DNA of 64,000 nt from Asterias rubens. Lineage: Eukaryota > Echinodermata > Asteroidea > Forcipulatida > Asteriidae. The first letter of the stretch is position 1. Each line of letters starts with the position of its first letter. The notes beneath the pieces are model-generated. The model saw only the letters and a program-made list of their open reading frames with translations. It ran no database searches and was not told the origin of the DNA. Where the stretch lies: NCBI RefSeq assembly GCF_902459465.1, contig NC_047081.1, positions 186,001 to 250,000 of the forward strand, read 5' to 3'. Positions 46,301 through 58,400 of the stretch are shown here, one piece after another. A program made the translations under genes and the position numbers.

Positions 46301-47272
46301 AGTATCTGAGAAAGTCTGAATAAATACCTCTTTTGATGGTTTATTTAGAGGGAAATCCAAGCCGATGGACTTCCCTTCTCGACTCGCTATCAGCTCCCCA
46401 CTCTTGGATTGAAACCTGATGGAATCGCACCTGTTACCAACAACGTAAAACAAGGCTGCTGCAGATGCTAGGGTCGCATGGCCACAAAGATTGACCTCAT
46501 TGGTGGGAGTGAACCAACGAATCTTCACCCGACTTACTGTATGAAAGAAAAAGGATGTTAATAGGCAACAGTATCCCATTACGTCAAATAAATGCACATC
46601 TAGTAACACGCCCCAGTACGCAGAGCATTTACACACATGTTTTGGGTTTTTTGTTTATGCAAGTCGCCAGACACACAAAGCCTGAAGGCCACTTCAAGGT
46701 GTGGGCTACAATTCAAGTATTTTTCCGGGGGTAGTTGCCACCTACTCCTGTGGCTGAAAAAGGGTTAACCCCTTTACAGTCCATACGGATGTAGGCTAGG
46801 GTATCATCAATTAGAAGCCTGGCTGGTAGAGCAGAAAGCACTACCTCCCCAACTTTACGAAAGTTACATAAATGATCGACTCTTGTATTTACCATTCTGA
46901 AATGATTCTTCCGGTTCGACCGACTGTAAATAAGCCGTCTCTGATAGATTCATCTCAGCTGCAATTTTCATCTTAGTCTCATCTGGAATATCCTAAGTAG
47001 ACAAAAATCAATAAAAAATGTAAAGACAAAAATAAAATTGCTCCAGTAGTCACAGACAAGTTTATGTGTTCTAGATTAATCGATGTACATCATGAGACAT
47101 GACTCCACATGACGAGTCAGGTCAGAGTGAATTAACAAAAGCTCATGATTTAGCCTTATACTTACAGGCCAACTTGCTTAGGACTACCTAGTACTCCAAA
47201 TTTCCTACATTTTCCCAACAGCAGCAAGTCTCACTCATGCCCCCCCCCCCCAAAAAAAAAAAAAAAAATTAA

Positions 47273-47315
<43 letters not shown>

Positions 47316-47741
47316 ATCATTATTCATTGTCAATTCACTTTCTCTTTCAGTCTTTGCTTTTTGGGAAGTACACCATTTTGATTTCATTCCTCTGTTGTGT
47401 TTACTACCTAAAACTTGTTAATATAATTAAAGTTAAGCTCACAATTTATAAGTCGTGACTTGCTCTATGTATGTAGGATGATAAAGTTTATGCTCGGTGC
47501 TTTGAAAGTTTGATTTAGTCTTGGACTATATCACTATTTTTTCTAAACGCCAACGTTTAGATTCTTTAGTAAAAAGAAAAAACATGACCTCAAACAAACA
47601 CTGCTCCCTTACCTCATTTAGCAGGCAGATAGCAGCTGGGTTTCCAGCAAAAGGTATATCGGTGAATGCATCCACTGTCACCATTGGTAACCGTCCTTCT
47701 TGTCCAGAAACAGCAAAATTTCCAAACTTTTCGGCTGCCAT
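43368..47741 (-). CDS. PBLD: Phenazine-biosynthesis-like domain protein (PhzF family)
   Basis: Ortholog of animal PBLD, a PhzF-fold protein of probable isomerase type whose physiological substrate is not established. Eight exons on the minus strand: 47741-47613, 46992-46893, 46536-46328, 46113-46084, 45687-45599, 45331-45138, 44866-44804, 43480-43368, total 927 nt, 308 residues. Landmarks: VDAFTDIPFAGNPAA near the N-terminus. MNLSETAY with Glu61 at the position of the PhzF catalytic glutamate. RWFTPTNEVNLCGHATLAS (about 83-101). The dimer-repeat half with ISRYFSPWNGIPEDPVTGSA and H254. C-terminal RGGDIEMRI and GRATVVLQGEIAI. Exon 4 is only 30 nt. Upstream, a 20-bp direct repeat (GGGCAAATTTTTGAAGAGCG) occurs at 47775 and 47817, close to the expected transcription start. 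Intron 7 contains a 27-bp minisatellite and intron 2 a SINE fragment. Confidence 0.95.
43881..44447. repeat. 27-bp minisatellite in PBLD intron 7
   Basis: GGTGAGACCCTAATCCTACT recurs from 43881 to 44421 at exactly 20 x 27 bp, with only point changes (ACTGAGTG or ACTGGGTG). Flanks on both sides (43680-43880, 44450-44640) contain decayed, spaced versions of CTCAATCCTACTCA. The uninterrupted minus-strand frame (SRIRVSPTL repeats) follows from the 27-nt period and is not a gene. Confidence 0.95.
46659..46882 (-). repeat. SINE fragment in PBLD intron 2
   Basis: Close match to 50155-50345, from GCAAGTCGCCAGACACACAA to GTAGAGCAGAAAGCACTACC. It lacks the tRNA-like head. Confidence 0.85.
47240..47318. 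repeat. Homopolymer and (TAAA)n microsatellite, PBLD intron 1
   Basis: A C run, then an A run, then about a dozen TAAA units. Low-complexity sequence. Confidence 0.95.
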
Positions 47742-49474
47742 TTTTTCAGACTCAACTTTTTACTTCTAAGCGCCGGGCAAATTTTTGAAGAGCGCGCCCT
47801 CGTCGTCGATCAAGCAGGGCAAATTTTTGAAGAGCGCCCTCAAACTTGAGGGCGGTCTTCACTTTTATTTACTTTTTTTCTGGAGGGGGCGGGTCATACG
47901 TTCATAACTGTTGTTAAAGGGCAGGGTGGTGAGTGGTGTAAACAAATTTCTAAGTTCTATAAAAAATCTTCTCTGAAAATAACAACTTGAACTTTTGTAA
48001 AGCTAATTATCTCTCTCATCCCCTTACCTTAAACATTATTATTATTATTGCTGGAGGGGTTATTGTTGTTGTTTGGGGGAGGGGGGAATATCAATGCTTC
48101 TTTTCTTGTACAAGGTACACATTTTTGATGGTCAATATTTCAATATTTTATTCACAACATGGTATATTACCACAATGAACATTGTAGTTCCTTCAACATA
48201 CACTTAAAACCTCATCATTTTGGTCAAATTTGACAGAAATATTATTACATCAAATTGAAAAAGCTGTTTAATTAATTGTAACTTCATAAGTAGGGCAACA
48301 CAACTGTAATTTTTAAGGATAACAATTAAAATATCCAAGAGTGTATTTTACATAAATAAACCATCGGTAAAATGTATGAATTATTGTGAAATATAAGCAA
48401 GTAAGGTTTGCGGTACTCTGTACAAGTGTAAGCTACCAATATAATCCAAACATATCCTCTATATCAGATCTGGACTTTCATCTTTGAGAGGGCAAGGCCA
48501 TTTCCATTTTGAAAAAGTAAGCAAATCCGAAGAAGAAAAACAATTCCATTCACTGTTTCACCAAAAAGGTACAATTTCAGGAAACTGGTTAAATTGTATG
48601 TTTTTTACATTTTGTAAGTGTTATTTATATGTTTTGTATAGACAATCCTATCCACTAAAAAAAATAACTAACCATGACTTTTGGAGATAAATACAAAAGC
48701 ATAAAGAGACATTGAAAGAAACAACACAAGAAAGTCTTATTTATGAATTAGTTCAATTTATAACTGTCATGACTTTCTAACTGATGATTTTGAGAATATG
48801 ACTGGTTTTTAAAAGTCATATGAGAATGATAAATTAAGATTGAAGTGACAAACAAATACAATTTTCAGTTTAGGTTTCTATTGCAAAATAACTAGTTTAT
48901 TGTAAGTTCCCTTCTACAATTAGTTACCAAGGGCATATCTTGGTGACTCTGACTAGAAACTAGTTAATTTTCACAAGTTCAATGACCAAAATAAAAAACA
49001 GAAAGAGTTTGTGACTTCTCTCTCCGCTTTGTTTTCTAAAATGTACAGCCTTCATTTTCTGATTTCAAAGTACTTTTAATACTGCAAAAAATGGTTAATG
49101 GCCTGATGTTTTAGCCCTAGCAGAGTCTTTCGTGAAGGCTCAATTCTATTAACAATATACTTCAACGTTTTGTTCTTTTTGACTTAATTGTTTTTTTTAC
49201 AACTAAATTCGATGTCATTATTTCCAGAAGCCCCTTGACTCAGTGAGTCAAATCCTAAACTATTATAGTTGGCTTTTTTTTACAGGGTCGTAACACTATT
49301 GCTTAAGGATTTACAATTTACCACCAGATAGCGCCCTCATGTGATTAAGCATAACATCTATTCCAACTGCTGAAGATGGAGTTTCTAGCTTAGCAGCCAC
49401 AGAGAATGCTTTGAGTTAGCTGATGAGCAGTAAAATTCAAGTAAGATAATAAAGAACATTGTAACCAGAATAGA
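47742..49474. other. Intergenic sequence between PBLD and MICU1
   Basis: Contains the PBLD promoter side (right of 47741) and the MICU1 3' UTR side (left of 49475). AT-rich. No supported gene. GA- and G-rich patches at about 47882 and 48075. Confidence 0.45.
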
Positions 49475-52400
49475 CTAGCTCCCAGTACTTGGGAATATCT
49501 GTGTTTTCCTGGCACATTTCCACATTGCATCCAAAATGCGTGAGAGGCCCAGCTCCTTAGACTTGTCCAGTCCTCTCTGTATTCGGTTTTTGACAACTCC
49601 TACGAATTCCTTGTTGCTTAACTTCCCATCATCTAGGAAATAAAAACAAAAAAGTGAAATAAATTGTGTTAGTTCAGAGATTTTGTATATATTGTGTGTT
49701 CATATACACTCTTTCTGAGATACTTAGTCAGGGCTGGTTCTAATCAAACACCTCTTTCAAGTGAGAGTGTTTCTCAACAATGCTACCAAACAATTGTTGT
49801 TTTTAATCAATCAGAAAAGATAGATAGATTCAAGTGGGTGCCTTGTTATGACGTACCAAGAGGAAGGCCTCTGATTGGTCATAAATAAATGTGCAGTTAT
49901 CGTTGGTTAAAAGTAAACGTCAAGGTAATGTATTTCTGAAACGAGACCCTACTCACCATTTTCATCAAAGAGGGTAAATACAATGTCTAGTACCCTGTCT
50001 GTCAGCTGTACATGTGCAACCATGTTCCCAACATGCTTCAAGGTTTCTGTTCAAAGATGGATGGAAGTACCAATAAATGAAAACAGTCTGAATATCGAGA
50101 GCTTGAAGGACAAAAGCTTTGGGTTTTTTAAAGGTTTATTACTTTACTTTTGTATGCAAGTCGCCAGACACACAAGGCCTGAAGGCCATTTCAAGGAGTG
50201 GGCTACAATCAACTATTTTTCCAGGGGCTGTGCCACCTACTCCTGGGGCTGAAACAGGTTTACCCCCTTTACAGTCCATGCGTATGTAGGCTTGGGTATC
50301 ATCCATCGGAAGCCTGGCTGGTAGAGCAGAAAGCACTACCTCCCCAATTTTACAAAGCAATCAACGTTAAATGTCTTGCTGAAGGACACAAGTGTCACAA
50401 CCGGGACTTGAACCCACACTCTGTAGATCAAACACCAGAGCTTGAATCTGGTGCTCTTAGCCATGACACGTCATAAAAGCACAGAAACAGACCATAATTC
50501 CACAGAGTGAGTAGCTTACCTTGATCAATAGCTGCACCAGCCACGTGGTAAAATGATAACGCTGTATCTACATCATGTATGCTACTCAGAAAACGCTGAA
50601 GGTCCATAAACTCCTGCAGTGTGATTCCCTACAGTCAATAATACAAAGATGGTAAATGTGTAAATACCACCTTGCATAAAATACCCACTACTACACTGTT
50701 TGACATTTGGGACAATCTCTTGAATTGGCGCGTGATGACATGCATTGGGTCAATAAAGCCTATAAAAGGGCTTTACTAAAAAAGAAGTCCTAAACAATTA
50801 TGAAATACCGAGTTCCACAAGGCACTCTGCATTTCTGTACAACCATTACCATATCATTGTGTTGATGAAATCCTATCCTATCTTGCATGAGGCATTCCTT
50901 GCAAAAATGTCAGATCTCAACAAATTTTTAGTAAGGCACAATTTTTGGCACTTTCCTGTGTCCATTTTGGGCTTCATAAAGATTTGTTTACAACCCCTTT
51001 AAGCAAATCTGAGAAACGTAGAGGTCAAAGTTGAAAAGTAAAGATACTTACATGTCCCTTTGCATCTTCGGCAAACTTCTTCTTGACCCTCTTCCTCATC
51101 CTTAATTTTCTTGGTTTTGGAATCTGATCGGCGTAGACCAGGAGGAAGTTAGCCAGGTTCAGCTCAGTGATTTTACCATTGATCGGCTCATAGCGTTCAA
51201 ACTGTAAAAGAGAGAAAATGCAGTATGAAGTCCTTTTCTGCTTCCAGGGCCCAATTTCATCAAGCTGTTTAGCAGAAAATTCTACTTAGCAAATTTCTAT
51301 GCTGAGCATAAACTGAGTGGGGCACCAATTTCAACAATGTTAAGTTTATGGAACTTTGGTTGGTAATCGATTTCTGTGCTTACATTTTCTGTGCTTCACC
51401 AGTTGTTATGCTTACAGGCTTCATGAAGTTGGGCCCTGATGTGAGCAAACATCACACCAATCCTGAACGATCTACTTTGGCTACCAACGAAGGACAGAAT
51501 TATTTTCAAGATCCTTGCGTATGTCTATCACTCATCAAAATGCACTGCATCACAATATCTCTCAGAAAGACTCCAACCCTATCTTTTTTACCGCCAGTCT
51601 TTGAGATTTTAACCCCTGACCAAAACATCATGAGGTGAACGAGCGTTTACATCTGCTGCCCCATCATTAGCTTGTCGGATCATGTTTAACTTTCTCTTAG
51701 CTCTGTTCAAAACTTCTCTCAAGACTCATTATAAATGCTCGTTATAATTCTTTCTAGTGAAATTGTTAAATTTTGGCACCACTTTGAAGAAAAGGCACAG
51801 GTTGACCATGGTTTCTACCTCCATGGGTTGACCATGGTTTCTACCTCCACGGGTTGACCATGGTTTCTACCTCCACGGGTTGACCATGGTTTCTACCTCC
51901 ATGGGTTGACCATGGTTTCTACCTCCACGGGTTGACCATGGTTTCTACCTCCACGGGTTGACCATGGTTTCTACCTCCACGGGTTGACCATGGTTTCTAC
52001 CTCCACGGGTTGACCATGGTTTCTACCTCCACGGGTTGACCATGGTTTCTACCTCCACGGGTTGACCTACCTCCATTTTCAGAATCTCTTCCTTCAGATG
52101 TTTGTGAAATTTTCCAAAGGATTCAAAAGTCAACTTCTTGTCCAGGTTTGGGCCAAAGAAGAAAGTGTCGAGAGAGCTGTTGAAGGGTTTGTTCAGAGTG
52201 TTTCCAGTGGTCTTACGATCACGATGTTTCTTGCCTGTTGCTGTTTGAGCTCTGATGACATCCGTCACCTACAAGTGAGAACATTGGGGAAATATGAAGT
52301 TGTTAAATAGAGTGAATGGCTGCCTCTATTGATCTCAGCACTGAGGTGTGTATGCCTGTAATTTCCCACAGGACACGGTGGCAATGACCTCTGTTGCCCC

Positions 52401-55400
52401 TGGTATTGGCCTTGGTGCCCCAATGGACCATTCTTCAAGAACTATCAATTGAAAACTTAACTGTACACACAAGTGCTAAAGACCATGCGGGTGTCTTTAC
52501 AAGACGCTGTAGTTTCATTGATAACAATAATATTTCATTGCTTAAAATGTTTCAGTGGAAATAATCACACAGGAAGTCCCAGTGACTGTTGCAAGAATCC
52601 CAGTGGCTGTTGGTTGAAACAACCTCCATAAATACTTCATGAAGTGTATTTCTAAAATCATGTTATGAAGATTTCCTCACCTGTTGGAATTCATCATAAG
52701 AAACATCGCCATCCCCGTTGATGTCAAAGAGACGAAAAGCTATCTCAAAATGTCTCTCGGGAGCTGTCAAATAAAACATACAAATGGTAAAAAAAAAAAA
52801 ACTGGAAAACAATCTAACGTTTTTTACACACTATATCAAACATTATGTAAAATTACAAGTTTTAGATATTCTGATGTGATTTGTAGCAAGATCCGTAGCC
52901 GAGCTGTCTAGTTCATTGGACTTGAGTTCCAGCAGCCAAGTTGTAAATGTCTTAGGCCTGGTCACATTTCACGCAATTTGCGAAAAGGCAGCAAATTTTG
53001 TGCACAACAGAAAACAATACTGATTGTTGGCATCAATTGTAAAATATAACCACTGCTTTTAAAACAAACTTACTTGACAAGACTGTGATGAGAAACATGT
53101 AGTCAGCAAAGGAGATCAATCCGCACTCGCCCAACATCCCAAATATACTATCCTCTCCAAACTTCTGGTTCTTCAAGTTTAGTTTCTACACAACACAGAA
53201 AAGAATTTAAAGAAAATCAGTTAGTTCTTTCTTCAGTTACAAAGAACTAACTGTGTCAGTACTTCTCTGGAAATATAAGTGGAAAGAAATGCTTATAGAT
53301 GCAGCAGTGTATAGATGCAGCAGTGTGTAGATGCAGCAGTGTATAGATTCAGCAGTGTGTAGATGCAGCAGTGTATAGATGCAGCAGTGTGTAGATGCAG
53401 CAGTGTGTAGATGCAGCAGTGTGTAGATGCAGCAGTGTATAGATGCAGCAGTGTATAGATGCAGCAGTGTGTAGATGCAGCAGTGTATAGATGCAGCAGT
53501 GTGTAGATGCAGCAGTGTATAGATGCAGCAGTGTATAGATGCAGCAGTGTGTAGATGCAGCAGTGTGTAGATGCAGCAGTGTATAGATGCAGCAGTGTAT
53601 AGATGCAGCAGTGTATAGATTCAGCAGTGTATAGATGCAGCAGTGTGTAGATGCAGCAGTGTATAGATGCAGCAGTGTATAGATGCAGCAGTGTGTAGAT
53701 GCAGCAGTGTATAGATGCAGCAGTGTATAGATGCAGCAGTGTGTAGATGCAGCAGTGTGTAGATGCAGCAGTGTGTAGATGCAGCAGTGTATAGATGCAG
53801 CAGTGTGTAGATGCAGCAGTGTGTAGATGCAGCAGTGTGTAGATTCAGCAGTGTATAGATGCAGCAGTGTGTAGATGCAGCAGTGTATAGATGCAGCAGT
53901 GTATAGATGCAGCAGTGTATAGATGCAGCAGTGTATAGATGCAGCAGTGTATAGATGCAGCAGTGTGTAGATGCAGCAGTGTATAGATGCAGCAGTGTGT
54001 AGATGCAGCAGTGTGTAGATGCAGCAGTGTGTAGATGCAGCAGTGTGTAGATGCAGCAGTGTGTAGATGCAGCAGTGTATAGATGCAGCAGTGTATAGAT
54101 GCAGCAGTGTATAGATGCAGCAGTGTATAGATTCAGCAGTGTGTAGATGCAGCAGTGTATAGATGCAGCAGTGTATAGATGCAGCAGTGTGTAGATGCAG
54201 CAGTGTGTAGATGCAGCAGTGTATAGATTCAGCAGTGTGTAGATGCAGCAGTGTATAGATGCAGCAGTGTGTAGATGCAGCAGTGTATAGATGCAGCAGT
54301 GTATAGATGCAGCAGTGTATAGATGCAGCAGTGTATAGATGCAGCAGTGTATAGATGCAGCAGTGTGTAGATGCAGCATTGTGTAGATGCAGCAGTGTAT
54401 AGATGCAGCAGTGTATAGATGCAGCAGTGTGTAGATGCAGCAGTGTATAGATGCAGCAGTGTATAGATGCAGCAGTGTATAGATGCAGCAGTGTGTAGAT
54501 GCAGCAGTGTATAGATGCAGCAGTGTGTAGATGCAGCAGTGTGTAGATGCAGCAGTGTATAGATGCAGCAGTGTATAGATGCAGCAGTGTGTAGATGCAG
54601 CAGTGTATAGATGCAGCAGTGTATAGATGCAGCAGTGTGTAGATGCAGCAGTGTATAGATGCAGCAGTGTATAGATGCAGCAGTGTGTAGATGCAGCAGT
54701 GTATAGATGCAGCAGTGTATAGATGCAGCAGTGTGTAGATGCAGCAGTGTATAGATTCAGCAGTGTGTAGATGCAGCAGTGTATAGATGCAGCAGTGTGT
54801 AGATGCAGCAGTGTGTAGATGCAGCAGTGTGTAGATGCAGCAGTGTGTAGATGCAGCAGTGTATAGATGCAGCAGTGTGTAGATGCAGCAGTGTGTAGAT
54901 GCAGCAGTGTATAGATGCAGCAGTGTGTAGATGCAGCAGTGTATAGATTCAGCAGTGTGTAGATGCAGCAGTGTATAGATGCAGCAGTGTGTAGATGCAG
55001 CAGTGTGTAGATGCAGCATTGTATAGATGCAGCAGTGTGTAGATGCAGCAGTGTATAGATGCAGCAGTGTGTAGATGCAGCAGTGTATAGATGCAGCAGT
55101 GTATAGATGCAGCAGTGTATAGATGCAGCAGTGTGTAGATGCAGCAGTGTATAGATGCAGCAGTGTATAGATGCAGCAGTGTGTAGATGCAGCAGTGTAT
55201 AGATGCAGCAGTGTATAGATGCAGCAGTGTGTAGATGCAGCAGTGTATAGATGCAGCATTGTATAGATGCAGCAGTGTATAGATGCAGCAGTGTATAGAT
55301 GCAGCAGTGTGTAGATGCAGCAGTGTATAGATGCAGCAGTGTATAGATGCAGCAGTGTATAGATGCAGCAGTGTGTAGATGCAGCAGTGTATAGATGCAG

Positions 55401-58400
55401 CAGTGTATAGATGCAGCAGTGTATAGATGCAGCAGTGTATAGATGCAGCAGTGTATAGATGCAGCAGTGTATAGATGCAGCAGTGTGTAGATGCAGCAGT
55501 GTATAGATGCAGCAGTGTGTAGATGCAGCATTGTGTAGATGCAGCATTGTGTAGATGCAGCAGTGTATAGATGCAGCAGTGTATAGATGCAGCAGTGTGT
55601 AGATGCAGCAGTGTATAGATGCAGCAGTGTATAGATTCAGCAGTGTGTAGATGCAGCAGTGTATAGATGCAGCAGTGTGTAGATGCAGCAGTGTGTAGAT
55701 GCAGCAGTGTATAGATGCAGCAGTGTATAGATGCAGCAGTGTATAGATGCAGCAGTGTGTAGATGCAGCAGTGTGTAGATGCAGCAGTGTGTAGATGCAG
55801 CAGTGTATAGATGCAGCAGTGTATAGATGCAGCAGTGTGTAGATGCAGCAGTGTATAGATGCAGCAGTGTATAGATTCAGCAGTGTGTAGATGCAGCAGT
55901 GTATAGATGCAGCAGTGTGTAGATGCAGCAGTGTGTAGATGCAGCAGTGTGTAGATGCAGCAGTGTATAGATGCAGCAGTGTATAAATGCAGCAGTGTAT
56001 AGATGCAGCAGTGTGTAGATGCAGCAGTGTGTAGATGCAGCAGTGTATAGATGCAGCAGTGTGTAGATGCAGCATTGTGTAGATGCAGCAGTGTATAGAT
56101 GCAGCAGTGTATAGATGCATCAGTGTGTAGATGCAGCAGTGTGTAGATGCAGCAGTGTATAGATGCAGCAGTGTGTAGATGCAGCAGTGTGTAGATGCAG
56201 CAGTGTGTAGATGCAGCAGTGTATAGATGCAGCAGTGTGTAGATGCAGCAGTGTGTAGATGCAGCAGTGTATAGATGCAGCAGTGTGTAGATGCAGCATT
56301 GTGTAGATGCAGCAGTGTATAGATGCAGCAGTGTATAGATGCATCAGTGTGTAGATGCAGCAGTGTGTAGATGCAGCAGTGTATAGATGCAGCAGTGTGT
56401 AGATGCAGCAGTGTGTAGATGCAGCAGTGTGTAGATGCAGCAGTGTATAGATGCAGCAGTGTGTAGATGCAGCAGTGTGTAGATGCAGCAGTGTATAGAT
56501 GCAGCAGTGTGTAGATGCAGCAGTGTATAGATGCAGCATTGTGTAGATGCAGCAGTGTATAGATGCAGCAGTGTGTAGATGCAGCAGTGTGTAGATGCAG
56601 CAGTGTGTAGATGCAGCAGTGTGTAGATGCAGCAGTGTGTAGATGCAGCAGTGTGTAGATGCAGCAGTGTATAGATGCAGCAGTGTGTAGATGCAGCATT
56701 GTGTAGATGCAGCAGTGTATAGATGCATCAGTGTGTAGATGCAGCAGTGTATAGATGCAGCATTGTGTAGATGCAGCAGTGTATAGATGCAGCAGTGTGT
56801 AGATGCAGCAGTGTGTAGATGCAGCAGTGTGTAGATGCAGCAGTGTGTAGATGCAGCAGTGTATAGATGCAGCAGTGTATAGATGCAGCAGTGTATAGAT
56901 GCAGCAGTGTGTAGATGCAGCAGTGTATAGATGCAGCAGTGTATAGATGCAGCAGTGTGTAGATGCAGCATTGTGTAGATGCAGCAGTGTATAGATGCAG
57001 CAGTGTATAGATGCATCAGTGTGTAGATGCAGCAGTGTATAGATGCAGCATTGTGTAGATGCAGCAGTGTATAGATGCAGCAGTGTGTAGATGCAGCAGT
57101 GTGTAGATGCAGCAGTGTGTAGATGCAGCAGTGTGTAGATGCAGCAGTGTGTAGATGCAGCAGTGTGTAGATGCAGCAGTGTATAGATGCAGCAGTGTGT
57201 AGATGCAGCATTGTGTAGATGCAGCAGTGTATAGATGCATCAGTGTGTAGATGCAGCAGTGTATAGATGCAGCATTGTGTAGATGCAGCAGTGTATAGAT
57301 GCAGCAGTGTGTAGATGCAGCAGTGTGTAGATGCAGCAGTGTGTAGATGCAGCAGTGTGTAGATGCAGCAGTGTATAGATGCAGCAGTGTGTAGATGCAG
57401 CAGTGTATAGATGCAGCAGTGTATAGATGCAGCAGTGTATAGATGCAGCAGTGTATAGATGCAGCAGTGTATAGATGCAGCAGTGTGTAGATGCAGCAGT
57501 GTATAGATGCAGCAGTGTATAGATGCAGCAGTGTGTAGATGCAGCAGTGTGTAGATGCAGCAGTGTATAGATGCAGCAGTGTGTAGATGCAGCAGTGTAT
57601 AGATGCAGCAGTGTATAGATGCAGCAGTGTGTAGATGCAGCAGTGTATAGATGCAGCAGTGTGTAGATGCAGCAGTGTGTAGATGCAGCAGTGTATAGAT
57701 GCAGCAGTGTGTAGATGCAGCAGTGTGTAGATGCAGCAGTGTATAGATGCAGCAGTGTGTAGATGCAGCAGTGTATAGATGCAGCAGTGTGTAGATGCAG
57801 CAGTGTATAGATGCAGCAGTGTATAGATGCAGCAGTGTATAGATGCAGCAGTGTGTAGATGCAGCAGTGTATAGATGCAGCAGTGTATAGATGCAGCAGT
57901 GTATAGATGCAGCAGTGTATAGATGCAGCAGTGTATAGATGCAGCAGTGTATAGATGCAGCAGTGTATAGATGCAGCAGTGTATAGATGCAGCATTGTGT
58001 AGATGCAGCAGTGTATAGATGCAGCAGTGTGTAGATGCAGCAGTGTGTAGATGCAGCAGTGTATAGATGCAGCAGTGTGTAGATGCAGCAGTGTATAGAT
58101 TCAGCAGTGTGTAGATGCAGCAGTGTATAGATGCAGCAGTGTGTAGATGCAGCAGTGTATAGATGCAGCAGTGTATAGATGCAGCAGTGTATAGATGCAG
58201 CAGTGTATAGATGCATCAGTGTGTAGATGCAGCAGTGTATAGATGCAGCATTGTGTAGATGCAGCAGTGTATAGATGCAGCAGTGTATAGATGCAGCAGT
58301 GTATAGATGCAGCAGTGTATAGATGCAGCAGTGTATAGATGCAGCAGTGTATAGATGCATCAGTGTGTAGATGCAGCAGTGTATAGATGCAGCATTGTGT

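Noticed and set aside
50395-50472. Functional tRNA-Leu gene
   Set aside because: Mismatched acceptor and D regions and a SINE body attached. Better explained as a SINE head.
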